From positions 191,163-255,162 of the forward strand of contig VWZF01007235.1 in NCBI GenBank assembly GCA_013396755.1: a stretch of DNA of 64,000 nucleotides, read 5' to 3'. Source of the DNA: Sclerurus mexicanus. Taxonomy: Eukaryota; Chordata; Aves; Passeriformes; Furnariidae. The position numbers and the translations under genes were made by a program. Each line of letters opens with the position of its first letter. Position 1 is the first letter of the stretch. Below the pieces are notes generated by a model. It was given only the letters and a program-made list of their open reading frames with translations, had not been told where the DNA came from and searched no databases. Positions 44,081 to 55,518 of this stretch are shown here, piece after piece.

Positions 44081-46837
44081 CTTCCACTTCACCTCAGATC
44101 CTGCGATAGAAAGTCATTTCTCCCAGCTTTGGGTCATTCAAGCTCCTGTCAAACAGCGATGAACCCTCCAAAGGTTCTGCTCTTACACAGGTGGGATGGG
44201 AAAAGCAGCACAAGAGACAGGGAGGGTTTTGTGGGAAGTTATTCCAGACTCTAAACCAAAGTAAAGTTTCTTTCCCATATAAAACCTGGAGTTTTCAATA
44301 AAAAAACCCACTTTATCCCATGAAAGCAACAACTGCCTTGGCCACGTGGACAGCAAATAATTAAGAAGTGCAAATGAAGGTGTTTAGGGAAGTGTTTTGG
44401 CGCGTTTCAAAGGGACACGCACACAAAATCATCCTTCAAAGGCTGCCGGTGCCCCGAGCGTGTGGGAATCTGCCTCTGCCACCTGCTCCCCCCCAGCAGG
44501 AGCAGAGCGTGTGCACACACACTAATTGCTGGTAGGCATGGTGGATTTTTGTTATTTTTTTTAAAAAGCAATTCCCTCTTTCTCATTTAAGGCTTTTCTC
44601 TTTGCAGATGAAAGCGAACTGCGTTAATTCCTCCTGATTTAGTGGAACCCCAGCTCTGTTTACACTGACTCAACGTTTCCTAATTTAAACCCAGGACATT
44701 TGTAATTTCAGATCCATTTGCAACCGTTCAGATTTTAATACGTTAGCCTGAACATTTTCACAGAGGATGCTGAGCACTATTTTCATTATAATTACTGTCG
44801 CAGAAGAGTTTTTGGCTCTGTCAGCTCCACTTTTAATGTTTTATAATCGATACCCAGATAAATGATAACACAATCAGGAGCCCCTTTGCAAGTGATACAA
44901 ATGATCCCGAAACCCACTTAGTGAGATTAGCTTTCTACAGGGAGAAATTAAAGAGAATGTTAAGATTGTTGTCAGCAATATTATACATCTTGGAGGGGAG
45001 AAGTAACAAAATCCTGGTGGTGCCACCACTTGTGCTCCAGCCAAAAGGGGGATCCTGGGATCCCACTGCTCAGAGCCCGTTTTTGGGGGTGGAGAGTGGG
45101 GTCTGTCCATCCCCCTGGCCCCGCCAGCAACACCCACGTTCTTCATTCCCCTGGGGCCACAGTGTGCCCATGGAGCTGGTCCCAAATGATCCCTCTGGAG
45201 ATCTGTTCCCTCTCCCAAGGAGAGGCTTTTTCCCTGTTTTCCTATTTCTTTCCTTTGGGGAAGAAGAGTCCCTGTCATTGCCTACATGGAGGTAACATCC
45301 CTCCTCTCATCGATTGGACACGGAGAGTAACACCAGTATCTGATCTTCCATTAATTACAGAGACGATTGACTCCAGAATCCACGGACTGACATTCCCTGT
45401 GACTAGTGGGAGATCGCGATCTCGCCTGAAATGAATTTATTGTTATTTCCACATGTGGCTGGAGCCGCCCTCCTGCGCTCAGGGCAGAGTTGGGCTGCCC
45501 CATCCTTCACCCCATCTCCTGCAGCCGGGGTGCTCCCTGCCATTGAACCGTCCTAAATCACCCTTTCGGGGTAAATAAAAGGCAGACACTAAAGAAACAC
45601 AAACACCACGTGTTAAAGCAGCAGAGGAGCACGGTTCAAAACCAAAGTGGCTTTTCCCTGGGGAAGAGCTCCCATCCCCTGCCAGGTTAATTCCGGGGGT
45701 CCCCACAGCTGAACTCTCCCTGCTCCCTATTCCCCCTGCTCAGCGTTTACTTTTCTTTAGAAGAAGGACAATATTTGCTGTCAAAAGGAAAGCTGAGCTT
45801 ACAAAACAGTTTTCTGTTTACCAAACACCCAACAAATCCAAGGACCAGCAGCCCCCCTTGGCCAGCCCCTCCTCTCCCCTTCCCGCGAGGGGAATAGCCC
45901 CCACAACAGCTAATTTTGCTCCTGCAGGGCTTTTTCCCCCCAGATGATATGTGAGTATTCCAGGGCGAGAGGTTGTTGCTGCCAGATAACGGGATAAATA
46001 ACAAATAAAGAGGCCCTGGCAGGTGGTGGGCACGGGAGGCAGAGATGCTGCTGCGATTTCCAGGAGCTGAGCTCTACCCCCCGAGCCATAAACCACAGCT
46101 CTGCAGCACCACGTATAATTAAAATACTAATATCTGTGGGAAGCAGATGTATTTAGGAGGACCGTAATCACGGCTGAACGCAAATGGAGTTCATTCTCAC
46201 GGGTGCAGGACAGTTTCCAGCAGGTAATAGGTGCCTGCAGTGATGTTTCCCCTCCCTCCCCTCTTCCCCCAAGCCTGGGCTGACCTCTTGGTGGGTTAAA
46301 TTAAGCAAAGGCAGAAACAGCTCTCCATGAAGAGAAATACATTCATTAGCAGCAGGCTCTGAGAAACCTTCATCAGTTTATGGCATCTCCAAACCTACTC
46401 TTGAATTACATGTTGGAAATGGACTCCTCGAAGTCCATTGCTGGTTCAAGTGCTTCAGAATTTCGTGTTCCTGGATGGGCACACCTCAAACTCACCTGAG
46501 CATGTGTCCCCACAGTCACAGCCACTCACTTGTGCAGTGATTTTGGAAACTTTGCCCGCATTTTAAATGGCTCATATACGAGATATCGCCGTGGGAATTT
46601 GGTGGAGCCCATCCCTGCAGAGCTAACTGCGGTATTCAGTGACAGAAAGAACAGATAAAGGGCTCCAGTCATGCAGCAAGTCATGGAAGAAGAGAAGACA
46701 ATATCCTGAGAATACAGAGTTTAAAAATAAGCGTTCTGAGTCTCAGCGGAGAAGATATTCACTGCGGTTTGTCCTGTGATGTCAAAAAACCAAGCCAAAG
46801 TGAACTAAAGGTCTGGAAAATGTTTAAACAAGGGCAT
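44081..46837. other. Intergenic, largely AT-rich
   Basis: AT-rich unique sequence dominates 44280-45010 and 46090-46800. A perfect 14-bp palindrome lies at 45410-45423. No exon was recognised. Confidence 0.5.
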
Positions 46838-47096
46838 GCAGCGATAGGACAAGGGGGAATGGTTTAAATTGAGAGAGAAGGTTTGGATTGGATACTAGGG
46901 AGAAATTCTTGGCTGTGAAGGCGGTGAGACCCTGGCACAGGTTGCCCAGAGCATCCCTGGAATTGCTCAAGGCCAAGTTGGTTTGGGTTTGGAGCAACCT
47001 GGACTAGTGGAAGGTGTCCCCGCCCACGGCAAGAGGGCTGGAATCAGATGAGCTTTAAGGTCCCCTCCAACACAAACCGTTCAGGGATTCGATGAT
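46838..47096 (+). mobile_element. CR1 LINE 3' fragment
   Basis: It begins GCAGCGATAGGACAAGGGGG, then GGTTTGGATTGGATACTAGG, CTGGCACAGGTTGCCCAGAG, GGTTTGGAGCAACCTGGACT and AGGTCCCCTCCAACACAAAC, ending CAGGGATTCGATGATA. Confidence 0.92.
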
Positions 47097-49570
47097 AAAT
47101 ATTCCGGTTCCTAACATGGTAGTTCAAATCCTTGCATCGAAATGATCCTCAGTGCTGGATGGTGTGGAATACTGAACAGCAATTCCAAGCTCCTGCTGCT
47201 CCAGTCCACACGTACAGGAGGCTGCTTAAAATTCGCAGCAGATGCCTCCGTGTCAGCCCTGCTGCTCCCAGGGAAGTTCCCATCTGAGCACAGGAAACTT
47301 CAGTGGAAAACCATTGATTTGCTTCCAACCAAACCTCTCCTTCAGGTCACGAGAATCGTCAAAAAGATATTTGGAGCCATTTGCATGCAGATGTGTTTAT
47401 TTAATCTGAAGTTGTTTGTGCAACTGCACGGTAACGAGATGAGAAATGGGAGATGATTTCACAGAGGTTGTGTTATCTTTTTCTTTAGCAACAAAACACC
47501 TCGGTGTCCTTTGCCAGGGCTCCGAGTGGCTTTGAAGAGCAGTGACTTCGCCATCCGAAGCACAACGGGGTGTTGTCGCTCAGGGGGTCGGAAACTGAGG
47601 CAGCGACTTCGAGTAGGGTCCCCAGGCATAGCAGAGCTTGCCTGAAACCTGAAATTTCACCGGAAAATATTCCAGACAAAGAAGTTTTTCCATTACCCCT
47701 CTAATCAAATGGTCTCGTAAAGCTTCTGGGTAAAAACTAAAGAGAGGTGGAGGAAAAAAGAAAAAAAAAGAAGAATGGGAGAGATGTAATGGAAGAAAAG
47801 CAGAGATAAAGTGGTGCCTGGAGAGAGGAGTGAGGAAATATGCCCCACGAAATAAATTGAGAAACATGAGAAGATGATGAGATCTCATTTATCTCCCATA
47901 CGTTGCTCTCTCAGTGATTGAGCACTAACAGAGCAATAAAAGGGCTGGTCTGAAATCTTCTCTTGTTCAGAATTCACAAGAACACCCGAAGAACAAGCTT
48001 TTAGCACAGCTATGAATATTTTTTAAGGCTTTCCTTAAAGAGGAACAGATATTTTGCCTCACTAACTCCCGTATCGTCACTAGAAGTTGCTCATGCAAAT
48101 TTAGAAGAGCAAATTGCTATTAACTGGGCGATTAAGCATCTAATTTGGGCAGAAGGCGCAATGAGAATCCCTGTTCCTCCCCACACCGTAGCAGGGGAGC
48201 AAATAATTGAAGCAGGGAGGGGTTTGTGAACAAAACTGTCCTTCTGAATCCTCCGAAAGGAATAAAGGGGACTGGACAAGCACCTACAAAGAAGCCACTG
48301 ACATCAGTGCTGTCATTATAAACGTCCCCCCTTGAGCCCAGCAGTGCATGAAGGTCACAGGGACCTGGGGGACACTCAAACCACGCAGCCAGAGAGGTGG
48401 AAGAGCCTTTTCCCCCTCGGAATTTATGCCCTGCAGTAACTTCCATCTGCTCTTGAGTGCAGAGCTGGGCTCCCCCCCGGCCTTACAGGGGGGTTGTGTT
48501 GGGATTTGGGGTGTTCCCCTCAGCTCCCGGGTGATGCTTAAGGCTCCCCACAGCCACTGCCCCCATTTATTCCCAAAGCATCGCTGTCCCCAAACCAACA
48601 GGAATTTCCCTTTGGAAGGCTTTGCTGGCTTTATATTTGGAAGCATAATTTGGAAGGTTTGTAGAGAACATGTGGCACGTTCCACAAATACCTTCCGAAA
48701 CAGGATAAAATCTACTGAAAAGTCACCCAAAAAATTTGGGATGTCCCTTCCTGGGGTCAGGGCTGGCACTGCCATGGTGAGGAGCCAGGTTGGAAGAGCC
48801 ACCACAGACCATCCCTGGCCTTGGCTGAGACTCAACACCCAGACAAGCCCAATTAAGCGAAGATTTAATTGTGAATCTTGAATAAATGAGTCCTAGAGGA
48901 GCAACACCTCTCCCGCCTCCCTCAGCCCACACAGCCCTGGGTGTGCAAGTCAGATAAAGTGTTTTAAGCCAGAGGAGCTGGGAGGAGATCAAAATGTTGG
49001 GTGGCTTCAGGAGGAAGATGCTGAAATGTCCCTGGAGTTCAGGGGGATTTTTCCCTTTTAAGAAGCAATAATTTTGTAATGGCCGTGCACAGATTTTATT
49101 TTTAGGACAACCTATCTGGAGACTCAGCGTTGGCAGCGCAAAACCTGTCTTTGCTTTTCATTAGAGCCATTGCATTTGCATTTGGCTACTGTGAGAACTC
49201 CTTGTTGTCAGCGAGAAGAGCAGCAAATGGCTTGCCTGGAAATCTGTCCCGGTGCCCCACGCTCGGAGCTGGGAGTGGGCTCAGCTCTGCAATCACTCAC
49301 CTCAGGTCCCTCCAAAAATGCTGTTAAATTGAACTCCACCTCCTCTCCCCAAGCGCTGCTGGATTTTGTTCAGGAGCTTATGTTGAAGATGAGAAATAAT
49401 CTCTTCCTGCAGGGAACTGCAGGACATGCAAGTGCCAACAGCTTCCAACATGATGGGCCTGGGATGAGGCCATGCTTTTCCAAGAGGAAATAACAGCTCC
49501 CTGTACCCCTCAGTCTCAGAGGATTTCCCTGCCTGGGAGGGCACAGACATCACTTTAGGGAATAGTAACA
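47097..49570. other. Intergenic with a polypurine stretch
   Basis: No exon was recognised. A strongly purine-biased segment runs from about 47735 to 47880 on the plus strand, with A-runs broken by G. AT-rich islands lie around 47880-48150 and 49060-49110. Confidence 0.5.
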
Positions 49571-49785
49571 GGATCATAAAATCATGGAACTATGGAATGG
49601 TTTGGGTTGGAAGGGATGCTAAATTCATCTCATCCCACCCCCTGCCATGGGCAGGGACACCTTCCACCAGCCCAGGTTGCTCCAAGCCCCGTCCAACCTG
49701 GCCTTGGACACTTCCAGGGATGGGGCAGCCACAGCTTCCCTGGGCAACCTGTGCCAGGGCCTGCCCACCCTCACAGGCTCATATT
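49571..49785 (-). mobile_element. CR1 LINE 3' fragment
   Basis: The plus strand reads GGATCATAAAATCATGGAAC, TATGGAATGGTTTGGGTTGG, CCCTGCCATGGGCAGGGACA, CACTTCCAGGGATGGGGCAG and TGTGCCAGGGCCTGCCCACC. The core is nearly identical to the copies at 54333 and 55200, suggesting a recent subfamily. Confidence 0.94.
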
Positions 49786-50720
49786 TCGGTTTATTGGAGA
49801 ATTTGGGCTGTTTTGGTGGTTCTGCATAGGTTTTACCACCTTGGAGTCTTGTGGTTCAAATAGAAATCTGAGGTGGTGCCATGGAAATTCCATTGGAAGC
49901 AGTGGAAAACTGCCTCCAGGAGGTGGAGGTGGCAGTAGAGCTCAGGGATGTGATTGAAACACTGATGTTGTGATTAAAATCTGAGGAGGCAATTAGTGGC
50001 GTGATTGCAGCACTAAATACATTCCACAATGGGAGCTGTGAGTGATGGCACAGGAATGTTCTGGAAGTTCTCAAGTCTCCAGTGGTCTGCTCTCACTGCA
50101 TCACCTTATGGCCATCACCAGCACTGGAATTCCAGGCTTGGACCCCCGTCCTATTAACTGCTCTTGTGGTTTAACTCTTATATTTGCCACCTTCATGAAG
50201 GTTCTGGAGCTGGATGGAGAATTTCAGTGCCTGTTCCTCCCTATCCTCCTTAGCATTCCTCCACACGTCGGTGGGGTTGTGTCTTCAAGGTTAAAAAATT
50301 CTGACGGCAAGTCAAATTCCTGCTCTGAAGTTTCCCTTTGAAGTGTCTTTCTGAGCCACTGGGGAAGGAGCAGGAGGGGAAGCACCATGTAGAGCCCTGA
50401 CCCACGGCCTCATGCCCAGAGATTTCCGCTGGGGGAAAAGCTGCTGCTTCAAGAGAGAGGGAAAACCATAGGAAAATTAATCAGGCAGCCTTTTGTTTTC
50501 CAGACTATAGCTGTTCACCCACTCGATATTCCTGGGAGGTAACTCGATGTGTAACATGAATTGAAGCCTATTTCAGTGTCCTTTTGCTCTTCCAGCAGGG
50601 CATGACACACGTTGTGACACTGAGAGAGCAATTAGAGTTCATCTCTGGGAAAGAAAACTCAGTAATTACCATTAAAAATAATCTTCAAGCAAGAAATTCT
50701 GCTGAGGTGTGAGCAGCAAT
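49786..50720. other. Intergenic, no gene recognised
   Basis: Mixed composition. An AT-rich part lies near 50450-50700. No exon was recognised. Confidence 0.5.
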
Positions 50721-50838
50721 CAGGCTTGGAACAACCTGGGCTGGTGGGAGGTGTCCCTGCCCGTGGCAGGGGGTGGGATGAGATGAGCTTTTGGGTCCTT
50801 TTCCCCCAAACCAGTCTGGGATTCTGTGAATCCCAAAG
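50721..50838 (+). mobile_element. CR1 LINE 3' fragment (short)
   Basis: It contains AGGCTTGGAACAACCTGGGC, GGTGTCCCTGCCCGTGGCAG, GGGATGAGATGAGCTTTTGG and CAAACCAGTCTGGGATTCTG. Only the last 118 bp remain. Confidence 0.88.
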
Positions 50839-53800
50839 CACTTCAAGAACACGTGCTAGCTGGTTAAACTGACCTCGGTGCATCTGCCTGAGCGCTCCAG
50901 GATGTGCTGCAAAGCCTCTCTGAGCACTTGTGCCCTGCCCAGCCAGAGCTGCAGCGTCTCAAATCCATCCCCATTTTCCTGGTAGGGAGGAGAGGCAGAG
51001 GCGTTTGCAGTCACAGGTGGTGATCCAAGGCATGGAAAGCATGCAAACTTCAGTGGTTTTCCCTTTAACCGCTTTAGGTTTTCAAGTTGGAAACGTCTTT
51101 CGTAGTAATTCCTAAAAATCCACGTGTTCCCCTGCGGGATGGGAAGAGCATCTCTGCAGCCTGGGCTTTGGTGTGGGGGCCGGGGATGCTGCAGGGCCAG
51201 CACTGCCAGGTAAACCCTGATTCCACAAACCAGCCAAGCAAGGCAGTGTTTAATATAAACAGTTGGCATTTCATACGTGAAGAATTCGCTTCCCGCCGTG
51301 TCCATTTATTTTCGGTGCGCTGGGATCCCTGGTCGGTGTGAAACCTCAGCAGGGAGGAGCTGGGCTGAAAGAGTTCCTTCATTTTCTGCCAGGCAGTTTG
51401 ATTTTCCGGGGGCAGCAGGGCTGGCTGCTTTAAATTCTTTTGATCAATTATTTTTTCAACCGTTACTTGCTGGAATTAAGTGAGTTTTGATTGGAAAATA
51501 AGCTTAACCAACTGCTTTATTAGTCAGCAGAAACTGCTTTGGCTAATTGACAGAGGAAATATTGGAAGAGAAATCAAGATCTGGAAAATGTTACTCACCA
51601 GGAACAGTTCAGCTCCCCTCAATCATGTTAGCTTTCCATTTTGTGGTGATATTGAATTCAGGCATGTTATAGGCTCTTTTTCAAGGGGAAATACAAAATT
51701 TTCCTGGTAGTGGAAAGTAATTGCATTAGATTTATTGAAATAAAGATGATTCGCCCAGATTTGTGACTGGGAATATGAGTTCTCGAGGTGTAAAAAACCC
51801 AACCTGGTTACTTGATTCACTTTCTTGTAAAATTAAAGGTCTATTACGTGAGATGAAGGAGGTGGAGAGGGGTCACAGCTCGTTCTCAGCCACCCAGTGC
51901 CCACAGTGGCCCCTTGGGAAGTTCTCCCCAGATGCCAGGAGGTGGGGAATGCTGGCAGTGGGGTGTGATGAGAGGAGCTGGCTCTTTGCTGCCACATGAG
52001 CAGCTACACCTCCAGATAGGCTTTCTCCAACAAGGGCATCGCCAGCATCACCATGCCAAAGTGGCTGAAAGCTCCCCCCTGTGCTTTTATTCTGAATAAA
52101 ACTGTGATGGATTTGACCCTTCTGGACCATAATCATCCTTCACTTCAGCTGCTGATGGGCTGTGAAAGCGAATCCCCCGGGCCGGGCTGGAGGCAATCGC
52201 TCCCCCAGCCCACGGGGGTGTGAAGCCCAAGGGTTGGCATCCCCCAGGAGAAGCAGAGCCCACAGCCAGTGTCTGTGAGAGCAAGGTCCCTGCCCTGGCT
52301 CTCCATCACACTGACAGCTCCCGGGAGCCGTGGCTCTGCGTGGCGGTGGCTGCCAAGCTCCCAGTGGCACCATCAATCCCAGCCTGTCAAGGCTTGTTGT
52401 CCCTTACCGAGGTCAAAATAAAGGGAAATTCAGGCAGCGGCCACGAAAGAAAGAAGGCGAAAGGGAAGGAAAGCTCTGGGTGTGCGAGGAAGGTGAGTCA
52501 AGTGATGGAGCTTCACATCAACCCACAGGGGTGAGGTCCTGGGGTGTGCTCGGGTGTGCGGTGCCTCCTGGCACTTGGAATCCACCTGGTCCTCAGCAGG
52601 ATGGACCAGCTTCTCCTCCACCTGTCCTTCTGGTGCTGGTGAGCTGCTCGAGCTGAGGGAACGCGTGAGTTCACACCGAGCTGCCTCTCCAGACTGGAGT
52701 TTCACGGTCCAGGTCATGAGCTGTGGGCACGGGGCATCCTCCCCTGCTCCTGCCCACCTTCAAAACCACCAGAAGACAAACCCAAGAGCTCTGAGGTGCT
52801 GATGCCCAATATCTGTTCCCAACAAGAGGGGCTTCACACTGGATGCTTTGGTTCAATTAGCACACTGCCTGTATGTATGTACTGAAGCCCAGAAACAATC
52901 ATTCCAATTCACGTTGTACAGCTTGGCCTGAAGTTTCCTCCACAGTGAATTATTAGCTTGGTGATAAATACCTTTTGTCATTTCCCACATCATAAACGTT
53001 TATTCCTAGCACTAATTAGAACAGATTCATTGTCGCAGAAGTTGTAAGGGTCTATAAAAGCTTGCTGTTGTTTCACTAAGCGCTCTGCAGGCAGCTGTGC
53101 CCCCACAAATCTGGGATACAGTAGCAGATGGCAGATATTCCTGTACAATTAGCCAGCAAGGCTGGGTTACCCACTTACCTGGTGTAATTAAAGAGTTGGG
53201 AGAAAAATGTTCAGCCAAGGCAGAACTGTGGATATTGCATCCCTCTGCCTCTGCTTTTGAGCCTTGTGTTCACTGTTGGCTTTGAAAACAGGAGTACAAG
53301 GGTCGGAACACAAAAGGAGCTTTTTCCAATTGCTCACGCGTTTGAGGGGTTTTCCAGGCTCGGGGTGGGTTTTTGTTTTGTTGTTGGTTCTTTGTTGCTT
53401 CAGTGAGGGCTGAAACCCTTTCTCTGTTGCTTTCTGGTTCCTCTGGTGGTAACCAGAAACACGATTTTCAGCTGCCTTTTCTGGGCGTTGCTGTCGAGCG
53501 TGTCTGCACTCGACACAGTCAATAAACGCCGGGGAAGAAAACGATGTACAAAGCGTTTCAGAGACGAGAGCCTCTGCAACAATCCTTGGCCACAGGGCGT
53601 ATTTTTCCCCCTGGTTGTGCACCCCGGGAATGTGGGATGTTCCAGCAGCTTTGCCATTGCTGACGCAGCCGGTGGAGGTTGGTTTGCTGGGCACGGAGGT
53701 GACTCTGGGCAGCAGATCCTCCTGGCACCGTCAGATTTACAGCCTGCGTGTGCCCTGGTGCCATAAACACGGTGTTTTGCTCGTGGAAAACCTTTTGGGC

Positions 53801-54332
53801 TGGTTCAGCATCCACCATAAATCACTGGGGTGGAGGCATCCCCCTGTTCCTGCTGCAGGGGACAGCAGGGACGCAGCCCCCGAAGACAACCCGCTCCAAG
53901 CCAGGTCCCAGGGGCTGGCACAGGGCACAGGGCACAAGTTCTGTCTCCTTTGCTCCCGGAGGTCTGTCCAAAGGGGTGGGTGAAGGTGGCTTTGTTGCCA
54001 GAGGCTGGGATGGAGATCAAAAGAGGAGAAATCTGAGACTGGACGTGGCAAATGCAGACACAGCTGAAAACGTGGTGTTTGGCCCTCCTGATGCAGCACA
54101 GCATCTCAGCAGGGCTGAGCAGAAATCCCTCAGCATCAAACACAGAACTAAATGTGACCCTGGTTCTGCTTCAACTCCCCTGCATGGCACAGAGTGGCTG
54201 CAGAAATAGTCAAAATGCAAACCAAGAGGAGAACACTCAGCTTCGTTTTAAAAGTCTTGCCTCATTTTGTCTTGAAAGACATCGGACCAAGTTCCTATGG
54301 TGGTTAGAGCCAATAACTCTGTTCCTAAAATT
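50839..54332. other. Intergenic, mixed composition
   Basis: AT-rich islands lie at about 51430-51850 and 52870-53200. The GC-richer parts give longer open frames but no recognisable domain, and none is flanked by convincing splice sites. Confidence 0.5.
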
Positions 54333-54570
54333 GTAGAGTCGTGTGGATGAATCAGAATGGTTTGGGTTGGAACAGACCTTAAAGCTCATCCCCTTCCACC
54401 CCTGCCAGGGGCAGGGACACCTTCCACCAGCCCAGGTTGCTCCAAGCCCCGTCCAACCTGGCCTTGGACACTTCCAGGGATGGGGCAGCCACAGCTTCTC
54501 TGCCCAACCTGTGCCAGGGCCTGCCCATGTTCAGAGGAAGGGATTTCTTCCCAACATCTAATCCAAACCC
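54333..54570 (-). mobile_element. CR1 LINE 3' fragment
   Basis: The plus strand reads GAATGGTTTGGGTTGGAACA, CACCCCTGCCAGGGGCAGGG, CAGCCCAGGTTGCTCCAAGC, GACACTTCCAGGGATGGGGC and GGATTTCTTCCCAACATCTA, extending slightly past the core tail. Confidence 0.93.
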
Positions 54571-55199
54571 ATTCCAAGGGATGTTACAGGATCATCTGCA
54601 GAGGATGAAGCTCCCAGGCAGACTCACAGCCTCATGAAGACGCAGCCCAGCTCAGGCTTTAATGTCCAGTGTTACTCACAGAGTGATGAACTCTGAGTGG
54701 TATCAGGGCAATTTCTTCTCTGGATCTCATTTGGGCCAAAAATGACAAATGTAGCTGCTAATTTAATTGCCAGTTGAATTGCCTTTCCCAGAGCCGGCCC
54801 AAAAATCAATGCATGGAGATATGTTGGCTGCGTGCACGAGTGTTATATATACCCCCAAAAATCCCTGCGCCTGCTTTTAGCCAATTGGAAACCAGTGCAA
54901 GATGATAATAAAGACTGAACACAAATAGGCCATTTGGCTGAAGTAGCTGTAATTTAAAATGTGAATGTCCCTGCTTCCGCTGGAGCAGAAATGGAAGGTC
55001 ATGTGCTGCTGCTGGCAGCACGAGGATGGGGCAGGGAAGCCTGGAGGGTGACAGTGAGTGTGGTGGTGGGTCTGCTGTGTGGGGGCTCACGTGGGGGAAA
55101 AATCCATGCCTGAGTGGGAGAATGTCCCCAGGAAAGATGGTGTGGGGTGAAATACAAGCCCTGGAGAGCTGCACAGTGCTGGCTGCTGGGGTGAGCTTG
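54571..55199. other. Intergenic with a candidate regulatory island
   Basis: The segment 54700-54970 is AT-rich, with TTATATATACCCC near 54842 and an inverted CCAAT (AGCCAATTGG) near 54879. No exon was recognised. Confidence 0.5.
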
Positions 55200-55518
55200 A
55201 ATCAAAGAATCCCAGAATGGTTTGGGTTGGAAGGGACCTTAAAGCTCATCTCATCCCACCCCCTGCCATGGGCAGGGACACCTTCCACAGCCCAGGTTGC
55301 TCCAAGTCCCGTCCAACCTGGCCTTGGACACTTCCAGGGATGGGGCAGCCACAGCTTCTCTGGGCACCCTGTGCCAGGGCCTGCCCACCCTCTGAGTAAA
55401 GAATTTCTTCCTAACATCTGGCTCAAATCTCTCCTCCTTTAGCTTAAAACCATTCCCCATTGTGCTGTCACTATCTGCTCTTGTAAAAAGTCCCCCTCCC
55501 TCCTTTGTGCAAGCCCCA
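55200..55518 (-). mobile_element. CR1 LINE 3' fragment (about 320 bp)
   Basis: The plus strand begins AATCAAAGAATCCCAGAATG, continues through GGTTTGGGTTGGAAGGGACC and CCCTGCCATGGGCAGGGACA, and reaches CTTTAGCTTAAAACCATTCC and TGTAAAAAGTCCCCCTCCCT. It includes sequence upstream of the usual truncation point seen in other copies. Confidence 0.93.

Noticed and set aside
47115..47140. Possible tRNA B-box (AGTTCAAATCC)
   Set aside because: No matching A-box or acceptor stem can be paired upstream at tRNA spacing, and the sequence follows directly after a CR1 end.
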